From the NCBI GenBank assembly GCA_020852055.1, contig JADZBP010000101.1, positions 1 through 40,051 on the forward strand: 40,051 nt of DNA, read 5' to 3'. Origin of the DNA: Candidatus Latescibacterota bacterium. Lineage in GTDB: Bacteria; Latescibacterota; UBA2968; UBA8231. Every line of letters begins with the position of its first letter. The stretch's first letter is position 1. The position numbers and the translations under genes are program-made. Shown one piece after another: positions 15,382 through 23,316 of this stretch. A model generated the notes under the pieces. That model saw nothing but the letters and a program-made list of their open reading frames with translations, made no database searches and was not told where the DNA came from.

Positions 15382-15637
15382 GGAGGTCGCAGATTTCACG
15401 GGGTTTGACCGAGCCTCCGAGGGCGCGCTGAAGAGCGGCCAGCAGACGTTGGGCATTCTTGGGAGAGCGGAGCAGGTGGGCAGTCTCTTCGAGGCTGCGC
15501 AATTCGGCGGCGGGAACGATGGCCATGTCGGCGTGGTTGCGGCGTTTGACGATGACCGGTGCCAGGGCTTCTTCGGCGGTCTCCAGCACCTGGGCCAGGT
15601 TGTTGCGCGCAAAACTGTAGCTGACCTCATTCATCAT
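15359..15637 (-). CDS. yefM: YefM/Phd-type antitoxin
   Basis: This is a 92-residue antitoxin. The N-terminal DNA-binding part is clearly of the Phd/YefM family (MMNEVSYSFARNNLAQVLE, VIVKRRNHADMAIVPAAELR); the C-terminal part (LEETAHLLRSPKNAQRLLAA) is the toxin-binding helix region. Two ATGs (15637, 15634) follow GGAGGG at a good distance; the first was used. Longer in-frame starts upstream would read through the promoter. The gene is first in a two-gene operon with yoeB, overlapping it by about 23 bases. YefM proteins repress their own promoter, and the promoter here carries the matching operator core. Confidence 0.9.
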   Translation of the reverse strand: MMNEVSYSFARNNLAQVLETAEEALAPVIVKRRNHADMAIVPAAELRSLEETAHLLRSPKNAQRLLAALQRALGGSVKPREICDLRGEVGLE

Positions 15638-15665
15638 GCAGAACCCTCCAAAGTTGGACAGGGAT

Positions 15666-15694
15666 ATTGTACAAGAGCGGCCTGGACAGGTCAA
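15666..15694 (-). promoter_or_regulatory. yefM-yoeB promoter with TGTACA operator
   Basis: On the minus strand the -35 box TTGACC (15694-15689) and the -10 box TACAAT (15671-15666) are separated by 17 bases. The palindrome TTGTACAA (15667-15674) overlaps the -10 box. Its TGTACA core is the motif known to be bound by E. coli YefM, which makes this a well-supported autoregulatory operator. The start of transcription would fall about 20 bases before the ATG. Confidence 0.75.
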
Positions 15695-15788
15695 GGCCGG
15701 ATTTTTTGACACTCAGTGGCAACGGTCTATATTTCCGGTGCTGGCAACCAATTGTCCCCTTTCACCCGCAAAACCGCCGAGTCCACCC

Positions 15789-17015
15789 ATGTCCGACCCA
15801 CTGCTTTCCCCCGAACAAGCCCAGCAACTCGTGCTGCAGGATATCCCGGTCCTGGGGGTGGAGCGGGTGCCGCTCTTCGACGCCCTGGGCCGGGTATTGG
15901 CCGAGGGTATCGCGGCCCGCCACGACAACCCGCCCCAGGACAACTCGGCCATGGACGGCTATGCCCTGCGCCACGCCGATATCGCCGGGGCCAGCGCCGG
16001 ACAGCCAGTGCTGCTGGAGGTGGTGGAGGACATCCCCGCCGGGTACGTGCCCCGGAAAAGCGTGGGGCCCGGCCAGGCCAGCCGCATCATGACCGGGGCG
16101 CTGGTGCCCGAGGGGGCCGACACGGTCGTCCGGGTGGAGGACACCCGCGCCGAGGGCAAAAAGGCGGCCGTGCTCGTGCCGCCCGCCGTGGGCGCTAATA
16201 TCCGCCGGCGCGGTGAGGATGTGCGGGCCGGGCAGGAGGTGGTGCCGGCGGGCTCGCCGGTGACTCCGGGGGCGCTGGCGCTGCTGGCCTCGCTGCAGCG
16301 GGCTCTGGTGCCGGTACACCGCCAGCCGGTGGTGGCCATCCTCTCCACCGGCGACGAGTTGGTGGAGGTGGACGAACCCCTGGCGCCCGGCAAGATCGTC
16401 AACAGCAACACCTACGGGCTGGCCGCGCTCTGCCTGGCCAACGGGGCCCTGCCGCTGATGCTGCCCATCGCCCGCGACGAGGAGGCGCAGATCCGCCGGG
16501 CCGTGGAAAGTGCCCTCAGCGCCGACTTCATCCTCTCCTCGGGCGGGGTATCGGTGGGCGACTACGACTACGTGAAGAAGGTGTTGGATGACCTGGGCGC
16601 CCAGGCCCGCTTGTGGCGGGTGGCGATGAAACCGGGCAAACCGCTCTTCTTCTGCGTGCTGCAGGGCAAGCCCTATTTCGGCCTGCCCGGCAACCCGGTG
16701 TCGAGCCTGGTTTCCTTTCTCCAGTTCGTGCGGCCGGCCCTGCGCAAGGCGGCCGGGCACCTGCCGGGCACCTGGTTTCTGCCCCAGGTGGCTGCCCGCC
16801 TGGAGCATGACCTCTTCAACGACGGCGACCGCCGCCAGTACGTGCGGGCGCGTCTGCGCCTGGAGGAGGGCCGTCTGCTGGCCGCCGCTCCCCAGGGACA
16901 GGGGTCGCACCAACTCAGCTCGATGCTGGGGACCAATGGCCTGCTGCTGCTCGAGGCGGGGATGCGCCTGGGGGCCGGGGACGAGGTGCAGGCCCAGGTC
17001 TTTGGAGACCTGTGA
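15789..17015 (+). CDS. moeA: Molybdopterin molybdenumtransferase MoeA
   Basis: This 408-residue protein is full length for MoeA, the enzyme that inserts molybdate into adenylated molybdopterin in molybdenum cofactor synthesis. Motifs in order are PQDNSAMDGYAL near residue 50, the RIMTGALVPEGADTVVRVED segment, VVAILSTGDELV, KIVNSNTYGL, LSSGGVSVGDYDYVKKVL, MKPGKPLFF and GLPGNPVSSLVSF. The ATG at 15789 starts the family's usual N-terminus (LLSPEQAQQLVL); an in-frame upstream start would run antisense through the yefM promoter and is rejected. It overlaps the downstream NUDIX gene by TGATG. No other Mo-cofactor genes are nearby, so its enzyme partners are elsewhere in the genome. Confidence 0.93.
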   Translation: MSDPLLSPEQAQQLVLQDIPVLGVERVPLFDALGRVLAEGIAARHDNPPQDNSAMDGYALRHADIAGASAGQPVLLEVVEDIPAGYVPRKSVGPGQASRIMTGALVPEGADTVVRVEDTRAEGKKAAVLVPPAVGANIRRRGEDVRAGQEVVPAGSPVTPGALALLASLQRALVPVHRQPVVAILSTGDELVEVDEPLAPGKIVNSNTYGLAALCLANGALPLMLPIARDEEAQIRRAVESALSADFILSSGGVSVGDYDYVKKVLDDLGAQARLWRVAMKPGKPLFFCVLQGKPYFGLPGNPVSSLVSFLQFVRPALRKAAGHLPGTWFLPQVAARLEHDLFNDGDRRQYVRARLRLEEGRLLAAAPQGQGSHQLSSMLGTNGLLLLEAGMRLGAGDEVQAQVFGDL

Positions 17016-17599
17016 TGAAAAAGGTCGAGGTCCAGGGCCGGCGCCGGTTGCTGGACGGCTTTTTCCAGGTCGATGAGCTCACCCTCTCGCACGAACTGCT
17101 GGACGGACGCATGAGCCGGCCTTTGCGCCGGCTGATCCTGGAACGGGGCGATGCGGTGGCGGTGCTGCTCTTCCGTCCGGCCGACCAGCAGGTGGTGCTG
17201 GTGCGGCAGTTCCGCGCCCCGGCCAGTCAGCGGGGGGAAGGCTGGCTGCTGGAGGTGGTGGCCGGCATTCCCGATCCAGGGGAGGAGTTGGCGGCGGCGG
17301 CGCGGCGCGAGGTGCTGGAAGAGACCGGGTACCAGGTGGAGGAACTCGAGCATATATCCACCTTCTACACCACTCCGGGCGGCTCCTCGGAACGGATCGC
17401 GCTCTATTATTCCCAGGTGGACGAAACCCAGCGCGTGGCCCCGGGCGGAGGCTGTGTGGAGGAGGACGAGGATATCGAGGTGGTGGCGCTGGGATTGGCG
17501 GAACTCTGGGGCCTGCTGGAAGGGGGGCAGATCGCGGACGCCAAGACCCTCATCGCCCTGATGTGGCTGCGCCGGCGGCTGGTGGACAGCCGGGCCTGA
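17015..17599 (+). CDS. NUDIX hydrolase, ADP-ribose pyrophosphatase type
   Basis: The 194-residue protein carries a complete Nudix box at about 84-106 (GIPDPGEE, then [12 protein letters not shown]), preceded by the strands [19 protein letters not shown] that are typical of ADP-ribose or GDP-mannose pyrophosphatases. It is expected to hydrolyse a nucleoside diphosphate linked to a small group, using divalent metal bound by the Glu residues of the box. The [17 protein letters not shown] segment is also characteristic of the ADP-ribose pyrophosphatase branch. The ATG at 17015 overlaps the moeA stop (TGATG), so translation is coupled; a GTG one codon earlier is a less likely start. The exact substrate cannot be decided from sequence alone. 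Confidence 0.9.
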   Translation: MKKVEVQGRRRLLDGFFQVDELTLSHELLDGRMSRPLRRLILERGDAVAVLLFRPADQQVVLVRQFRAPASQRGEGWLLEVVAGIPDPGEELAAAARREVLEETGYQVEELEHISTFYTTPGGSSERIALYYSQVDETQRVAPGGGCVEEDEDIEVVALGLAELWGLLEGGQIADAKTLIALMWLRRRLVDSRA

Positions 17600-17723
17600 A
17601 TATCTTTCCCCCGCCCCTCTTTCTTTTGATATTATACCCTATACCCTAATTGCACTGCGACCCCATTGGCAGCGGGGGACGCCGGATCATGCTCGCCAAC
17701 CTTTCCATCCGGGAGTTAGCACA

Positions 17724-19694
17724 ATGGCCGACGAACTCTACAATCCCCCATCGTCCTTTCAGCAGCAAGCCCACGTCAAAAGCCTCGAGGCATACCGGAA
17801 GGAGTACGCCCGGTCCATTGCCGACCCGGCCCAGTACTGGGCGGAGAAGGCCGGCGAGTTCCACTGGTACAAGCAGTGGGACGAGGTGCGGGCCTACAAC
17901 TACGACCTGGCCAAAGGCCCCATCCACCTGCGCTGGTTCAAGGGCGGGAAGACCAACATCACCTACAACTGCCTCGACCGCCACCTGGCCAAACGGGGGG
18001 ACCAAACCGCCATCATCTGGGAGGGCAACGAGGTGGGGGAGGACGCCCGCCTCAGTTATCGCCAGTTGCACGAGCAGGTTTGCAAGTGCGCCAATGCCCT
18101 CAAGGCGCGCGGCATCAAGAAGGGCGACCGGGTCTCCATCTATCTGCCGATGATCCCCGAGCTGGCCATTGCCATGATGGCCTGTGCCCGCATCGGCGCG
18201 GTGCACTCCATCGTCTTCGGCGGTTTTTCGGCCGACTCGCTGGCCGACCGCATCGCCGACTCCACCTGCACGGCGCTGATCACCGCCAACGGCACCTGGC
18301 GCGGCAACAAACCCATCCCCATGAAGCCCAACGCCGACCAGGCCATCGCCAAGGCTGAGGCGATGATGTCGGGCAAGGTGCAGACCTGCATCGTGGTCAA
18401 CCGGGTGAAGGACAATCCCGAGTTCAACTTTGCGATGCAGCCGGGCCGCGATTTCTGGTGGGACGATGTGGTGGGCTCCGCCAGCAGCGAATGCCCCTGT
18501 GAGGAGATGGACGCCGAAGACCCGCTCTTCATCCTCTATACCTCGGGCTCCACCGGCAAACCCAAGGGGGTGCAGCACAATGTGGGCGGGTACATGGTCT
18601 ACACCGCCATCACCCACAAGTACGTCTTCGACTACCACGAGGGCGACGTGTACTGGTGCACCGCCGACATCGGCTGGGTCACCGGCCACTCCTACATCGT
18701 CTACGGGCCGCTGGCCAACGGTGCCACCAGCATCATGATCGAAGGGGTGCCGGTCTATCCCAAACCCGACCGTTTCTGGAAGACCATCGACAAGTACCAG
18801 GTCAACCAGTTCTACACCGCGCCCACCGCCATCCGCGCCCTGGCCAAGGAGGGCGAGCAGTGGCCCGCCGGCTGCGACCTCTCCTCGTTGCGCCTGCTGG
18901 GCACCGTGGGCGAGCCCATCAACCCCGAAGCCTGGCGCTGGTACAACACCAATATCGGCAAGGGGCGCTGCCCCATCGTCGATACCTGGTGGCAGACTGA
19001 GACCGGCGGCATCCTGATCACCCCGCTGCCGGGCGCCACGCCCACCAAACCCGGCTCGGCGACCCTGCCCTTCTTCGGCATCGAACCGGCGGTCCTCGAC
19101 CCGCAGACCGGCAAGGAGATCGAGGGCAACGGCATCACCGGGGTGCTGGCCATCAAGGCGCCCTGGCCCGGCCAGATGCGCACCGTGTACGGCGATCACG
19201 CCCGTTTCGAGCAGACCTATTTCCAGCAGTACCAGGGGTACTATTTCACCGGCGACGGCTGCCGTCGCGACGAGGACGGTTATTACTGGATCACCGGCCG
19301 GGTCGACGACGTGATCAATGTCTCCGGCCACCGCCTGGGCACCGCCGAAGTGGAGAGCGCCCTGGTGCTCCATCCCAAGGTGGCCGAGGCCGCGGTGGTG
19401 GGGTATCCGCACGACATCAAGGGCCAGGGCATCTATGCGTACGTCACCCTCAACGATGGCGTCGAATACACCGACGCGCTGAGGGAGGAGCTCAAGAAAC
19501 ACGTGCGCGCCGTCATCGGTCCCATCGCCACCCCCGATGTCATCCACTGGGCGCCGGGCCTGCCCAAGACCCGCTCGGGCAAGATCATGCGGCGCATCCT
19601 GCGCAAGATCGCCACCAACGAAATCGACACCCTGGGCGATACCTCGACCCTGGCCGACCCAGGGGTGGTGGACCATCTGATCCACAGCCGGTAG
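17724..19694 (+). CDS. acs: Acetyl-coenzyme A synthetase
   Basis: This is a 656-residue AMP-forming acetate-CoA ligase, the normal length for Acs. Visible motifs are the P-loop-like [68 protein letters not shown] and the C-terminal [11 protein letters not shown], whose Lys (about 620) is the adenylation-step lysine that is acetylated in characterised Acs. The Trp of WWQTETGG is the residue that restricts the acyl pocket to acetate, so acetate is the likely substrate. GGGAG precedes the ATG. A tandem heptamer TATACCC (17633-17646) lies in the 124-base gap upstream. A strong terminator follows. The gene appears to be monocistronic. Confidence 0.96.
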   Translation: MADELYNPPSSFQQQAHVKSLEAYRKEYARSIADPAQYWAEKAGEFHWYKQWDEVRAYNYDLAKGPIHLRWFKGGKTNITYNCLDRHLAKRGDQTAIIWEGNEVGEDARLSYRQLHEQVCKCANALKARGIKKGDRVSIYLPMIPELAIAMMACARIGAVHSIVFGGFSADSLADRIADSTCTALITANGTWRGNKPIPMKPNADQAIAKAEAMMSGKVQTCIVVNRVKDNPEFNFAMQPGRDFWWDDVVGSASSECPCEEMDAEDPLFILYTSGSTGKPKGVQHNVGGYMVYTAITHKYVFDYHEGDVYWCTADIGWVTGHSYIVYGPLANGATSIMIEGVPVYPKPDRFWKTIDKYQVNQFYTAPTAIRALAKEGEQWPAGCDLSSLRLLGTVGEPINPEAWRWYNTNIGKGRCPIVDTWWQTETGGILITPLPGATPTKPGSATLPFFGIEPAVLDPQTGKEIEGNGITGVLAIKAPWPGQMRTVYGDHARFEQTYFQQYQGYYFTGDGCRRDEDGYYWITGRVDDVINVSGHRLGTAEVESALVLHPKVAEAAVVGYPHDIKGQGIYAYVTLNDGVEYTDALREELKKHVRAVIGPIATPDVIHWAPGLPKTRSGKIMRRILRKIATNEIDTLGDTSTLADPGVVDHLIHSR

Positions 19695-19705
19695 GTGCCA
19701 ATCGC

Positions 19706-19742
19706 CGGGGGCGGTCCAGAGGGGGCCGCCCCCGTTTTTTTT
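19706..19742 (+). terminator. Rho-independent terminator after acs
   Basis: A GC-rich stem pairs CGGGGGCGGTCC (19706-19717) with GGGCCGCCCCCG (19723-19734), including one G-U pair, with an AGAGG loop, followed directly by eight T residues (19735-19742). It ends acs transcription 12 bases after the stop codon and separates it from the carbohydrate block. Confidence 0.93.
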
Positions 19743-19767
19743 ACCCACCTGGCCTGGAGGCGCCGTC

Positions 19768-21744
19768 ATGAAAGCGCAAAATATCCAGTTCGGACTTCAG
19801 ATCACCGCCGACCTCTCCCAGGCGGTGTCCCGCGAGTGGCTGGAGACCAATGGCCTGGGGGGCTGGGCGAGTTCGACGCTGGCCGGGGCCCATACCCGCC
19901 GCTACCACGGCCTGCTGGTGGTGGCCACCCGTCCGCCGGTGGGGCGGATGGTGATGCTCTCCAAGCTGGATGAGACCCTGGTCTTTGGCAGTGGGTCGGT
20001 GGAACTGAGCTGTAACCTCTATCCCGGCGCGGTCCATCCCCAGGGGTATCACCACCTCAAGGATTTTGCCCTCGATCCTTTCCCCGTCTTCACCTACGAA
20101 GCCGAGGGGTGGGCCCTGCGCAAGACCCTGGCCATGGTGCACGGCGAACACACCCTGGTGCTGCGCTACGAACTCTTGCAGGCTCCTGGTCCCACCCAGC
20201 TGGAATTCCGCCCCTTCTTCGCCGGCCGCGACTATCACCAGCTGACCCGCGCCAATCCCCACATCCAGCCTCAGGCCCATTTTGCGCAGGAGGTGCTGCG
20301 CTTCCAGCCCTACGAGGGACAGCCCGAGATCTACCTGCGGGTGCCGGGCGGGTACTTTGCCCCGAGCGCCGATTGGTACTACAACCACCTGTACCCGCGG
20401 GAGGCCGAGCGCGGCCTGGACTACAGCGAGGATCTGTTCACCTGCGGCATCCTGCGCTGCCCGCTCGAGGTGGGCAAGCCGCTGATCCTGCTGGCCTCCA
20501 CGGCCGACCCGTGCGGCAGGGACGGGCAGGAGTTGCTGGCGGGGGAGGTGCGCCGGCGCGGCCGGCTGGTCAGCGGCACCGACCCGCTGATCCGCCAGCT
20601 CTCGCAGGCGGCGGACCAGTTCCTGGTGTGCCGCGGCGATACGCGGCGCACCCTGGTGGCGGGGTACCACTGGTTCTCCGACTGGGGCCGCGACACGATG
20701 ATCTCCCTGCCGGGGATCTGCCTGGTCACTGGCCGACATGCCGAGGCGCGCAGCATCCTCCAGGTCTTTGCCGAGTACCTGAGCCAGGGCATGATCCCCA
20801 ACCGCTTCCCCGACGCGGGCGAGGAGCCCGAGTACAATACCGTCGATGCCACCCTGTGGTATTTCGTGGCGGTGTACAAGTACTTGCAGTACACCCAGGA
20901 CCGGGAATTTGTCCGGCAGTGGTGGCCGGCCCTCGAGGAGATCACCGACTGGCACTGCCGCGGCACCCGGTACCAGATCCACGTCGACCAGGACGGCCTG
21001 CTCAGCGCCGGTGAAGCCGGGGTACAGCTCACCTGGATGGACGCCAAGGTGGGGGACTGGGTGGTGACTCCGCGCCAGGGCAAGGCCGTGGAGATCAATG
21101 CCCTCTGGTACAATGCCCTGCGCATCATGGAGGAATTGGCAGGGCAGTTCGCCCCGGCGCGGGTCCCGGTGTACGCGGCGTTGGCTGGCCAGGTGGCCAC
21201 CCGGTTCGGCGAGTTGTTCTGGAATCAGGAACAGGGGTACCTCTACGACGTGGTGGACGCCGAAAGTTGCGATCCCTCCCTGCGCCCCAACCAACTCTTT
21301 GCCCTCAGCCTGCCCTTCCCCTTGCTGGCAGGCGAGCGGGCGCAGTCGGTGCTGGCCGCGGTGGAGCAGCACCTGCTCACCCCCTGCGGCCTGCGCACCC
21401 TGGCGCCGGGCGAGCCGGGGTACCGCCCCCGCTGCGAAGGCCCGCCCTGGGAGCGGGACGGGGCCTATCATCAGGGCACGGTCTGGGCCTGGCTGCTAGG
21501 GCCCTTCGTCACCGCGCTGGTGCGCCTGCGCGGCGAGGCGGGACGGGTGCAGGCACGGGGTCTCATCGAGGGTTTGGAGGCCCACCTCAGCGAGGCCGGT
21601 GTCGGCACCCTCTCCGAGATCTTCGACGCCGAGCCCCCCTTTGTGCCGCGCGGTTGTATCGCCCAGGCCTGGAGTGTGGGCGAGGTGCTTCGCGCGTACT
21701 ACGAGGATGTACTCCAACTGGCTCCGCCAAGGAGGTTGTCGTGA
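19768..21744 (+). CDS. Glycogen debranching enzyme-like amylo-alpha-1,6-glucosidase
   Basis: This 658-residue protein has the two-part layout of bacterial/archaeal GDE-type debranching enzymes (GH133-like). An N-terminal beta-rich domain holds SREWLETNGLGGWASSTLAG and THTRRYHGLLVV-like residues (here AHTRRYHGLLVVA). A C-terminal (alpha/alpha)6 barrel contains HWFSDWGRDTMISLPG, EYNTVDATLWYFVAVYKY, LTWMDAKVGDWVVTPR, GKAVEINALWYNALR and a final YHQGTVWAWLLGPF. It would remove alpha-1,6 branches from glycogen or a related glucan in the cytoplasm; no signal peptide is present. GGAGG lies before the ATG. Its stop overlaps the next gene's GTG. No other glycogen genes are in the window, so a role in handling an imported glucan is equally possible. 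Confidence 0.9.
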   Translation: MKAQNIQFGLQITADLSQAVSREWLETNGLGGWASSTLAGAHTRRYHGLLVVATRPPVGRMVMLSKLDETLVFGSGSVELSCNLYPGAVHPQGYHHLKDFALDPFPVFTYEAEGWALRKTLAMVHGEHTLVLRYELLQAPGPTQLEFRPFFAGRDYHQLTRANPHIQPQAHFAQEVLRFQPYEGQPEIYLRVPGGYFAPSADWYYNHLYPREAERGLDYSEDLFTCGILRCPLEVGKPLILLASTADPCGRDGQELLAGEVRRRGRLVSGTDPLIRQLSQAADQFLVCRGDTRRTLVAGYHWFSDWGRDTMISLPGICLVTGRHAEARSILQVFAEYLSQGMIPNRFPDAGEEPEYNTVDATLWYFVAVYKYLQYTQDREFVRQWWPALEEITDWHCRGTRYQIHVDQDGLLSAGEAGVQLTWMDAKVGDWVVTPRQGKAVEINALWYNALRIMEELAGQFAPARVPVYAALAGQVATRFGELFWNQEQGYLYDVVDAESCDPSLRPNQLFALSLPFPLLAGERAQSVLAAVEQHLLTPCGLRTLAPGEPGYRPRCEGPPWERDGAYHQGTVWAWLLGPFVTALVRLRGEAGRVQARGLIEGLEAHLSEAGVGTLSEIFDAEPPFVPRGCIAQAWSVGEVLRAYYEDVLQLAPPRRLS

Positions 21745-22910
21745 AGATCAAATCCGTCCAGGCTGTGCGTCTGAACCTGCCCCCATCCCCCCCGTCCACC
21801 ACCAAGCCGCGCCGGCCTTCGTGGGCGGTCGAGGCCGAGGTGGCCAATCCCATGAGCCGTTACCCGCAGGTCAAACGCAACCGCGCCCTGTGGCTGCCCC
21901 GCACCTGGGAGGCGGTCTGGTGCAAGGTGGAGGCCGAGGACGGCACTTGGGGCCTGGGCATGACCGGGTACGGCCGGCCGGTGGCCGCTGTCATCGAGGA
22001 CCACCTGGCTCCGCAATTGGTGGGCCAGCCCTGCCTGGCCCACGAGAAATTGGCCGACATGATGTTCCGCATGACCAAACCCTACGGTTCGCCGGGGCTG
22101 GCCAGCTACGCCATCAGCGCTGTGGACCTGGCCCTGTGGGACCTCAAGGGCAAACTCTTCGACAAGCCGGTGTACGAGTTGCTCGGCGGGCCGGCCCGCG
22201 ACCGGCAATTGTGTTACTGCACGGGCAACGACGTGGACTGGTACCTGGAGCTGGGCTTCAAGGCCTTCAAGCTGGCCTGCCCGTACGGCCCGGCCGACGG
22301 GCTGGAGGGGCTGCGCAGGAACGAGGAGTTCGTGGCCCAGGCGCGGGCGCAGATCGGGGACGATTGCGAGCTGATGCTGGACTGCTGGATGGCCTTCGAC
22401 GTCGAATACACCGTGCGCCTGGCCGAGCGGCTGCGGCCCTACCGGCTCAAGTGGCTGGAGGAGTGCCTGCTCTCCGAGGACCTCGACGCCCACGTGGAAT
22501 GCCGGCAGCGCCTGCCCTGGCAGGGCCTGGCCACCGGCGAGCACTGGTACACCGCCACCCCCTTCATGGCCGCCATCCAGCGGCGGGCGGTGGATTTTTT
22601 GCAGCCCGACATCAACTGGTGCGGCGGGGCCACGGTCTGCCAGAAGATCGTACACGCTGCCGAGGGCGCCGGCATGACCACCATGCTGCACGGGGGCGGC
22701 AACACCCCTTACGGGCAGCACTTCACCTTTGCCCAGCCCAGCATGACCTGGATGGAGGTCTTCGTCGGCGCGGCGCCGGGCGTGCCGCTCAGCGAGGGCG
22801 GGCGCCTGCCCGGCCTGGCTCTCCCCCAGGACGGCTACCTGGTTCCCGAACCTGGGCCGGGTTTTGGCATGGAGATCAAGGCCGAGTGGTTGAGTCCTTT
22901 TTTCACTTGA
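21741..22910 (+). CDS. Enolase-superfamily sugar-acid dehydratase, L-rhamnonate dehydratase-like
   Basis: This 389-residue mandelate racemase/muconate lactonizing enzyme-type protein starts at GTG 21741, set by the strong AAGGAGG upstream and overlapping the debranching-enzyme stop. Metal ligands fit Asp214 (LMLDCWMAFD), Glu240 (WLEECLLSED) and Glu267 (ATGEHWY). His268 follows Glu267 as in E. coli RhmD, and the Asp290 (DINWCGG)-His317 (MLHGGGN) dyad is at the same spacing. The FKLACPYGPADG segment lacks the KxK of racemases and matches the RhmD pattern. It is predicted to dehydrate L-rhamnonate or a close 6-deoxy or aldonic acid to the 2-keto-3-deoxy acid. The family is certain; the substrate is inferred. 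Confidence 0.85.
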   Translation: MKIKSVQAVRLNLPPSPPSTTKPRRPSWAVEAEVANPMSRYPQVKRNRALWLPRTWEAVWCKVEAEDGTWGLGMTGYGRPVAAVIEDHLAPQLVGQPCLAHEKLADMMFRMTKPYGSPGLASYAISAVDLALWDLKGKLFDKPVYELLGGPARDRQLCYCTGNDVDWYLELGFKAFKLACPYGPADGLEGLRRNEEFVAQARAQIGDDCELMLDCWMAFDVEYTVRLAERLRPYRLKWLEECLLSEDLDAHVECRQRLPWQGLATGEHWYTATPFMAAIQRRAVDFLQPDINWCGGATVCQKIVHAAEGAGMTTMLHGGGNTPYGQHFTFAQPSMTWMEVFVGAAPGVPLSEGGRLPGLALPQDGYLVPEPGPGFGMEIKAEWLSPFFT

Positions 22911-22917
22911 GAGGAAT

Positions 22918-23292
22918 ATGAGCGAGCTACCCGCAGATCCTTCTTTCTGTATCGTACACCTGGGGCAGGGTGAGCGTATCGGCGAGGTGCTGGCCGGCCT
23001 GCTCAAGCCGATGGATGCAAAAACCATGCACCAGTACCGCCTGCCTGCCAACACCCAAGTCGAACTGCACTACCACGACTTCGACGAGTACTGGCTCTTC
23101 ACCGAAGGGCGGCCGCTGGTGACCCTGCGCAGCCCGGCTGGGATAAAAAAGGAATACCAGCTCGAACCGGGGGACATGGTGGCCTGCGCCCGCGGGGTGG
23201 AGCACACCCTGTGGGCCGACCACGAACTGGTCTACCACCAGTGGATCAGTGTGCTGGAGGGCGGCGAAAGGCCGGGGCATCTGCAGCGGTAA
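22918..23292 (+). CDS. Small single-domain cupin
   Basis: This 124-residue cytoplasmic protein has one cupin barrel. The metal-binding set is visible as His51, His53 and Glu57 in ELHYHDFDEYWL and His96 in ARGVEHTLWA. The fold strands (LPANTQVELHYHD, LEPGDMVACARGVEHT) are in the usual order. It starts seven bases after the dehydratase stop with GAGAGG upstream and is followed after 24 bases by the GHL6-like gene, so it belongs to the carbohydrate operon. Small cupins in such operons may be sugar or sugar-acid isomerases, epimerases or sensors; nothing in the sequence decides between these. Confidence 0.85.
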   Translation: MSELPADPSFCIVHLGQGERIGEVLAGLLKPMDAKTMHQYRLPANTQVELHYHDFDEYWLFTEGRPLVTLRSPAGIKKEYQLEPGDMVACARGVEHTLWADHELVYHQWISVLEGGERPGHLQR

Positions 23293-23316
23293 TACGCCAA
23301 GTAGGGAGCGATTGCC

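Noticed and set aside
15636..15788. Upstream in-frame start for moeA
   Set aside because: The added 51 residues do not resemble MoeA and would cover the yefM-yoeB promoter on the other strand.
17646..19769. 707-codon open frame on the minus strand
   Set aside because: It is antisense to acs, has no recognisable motif, and would read through the acs terminator.
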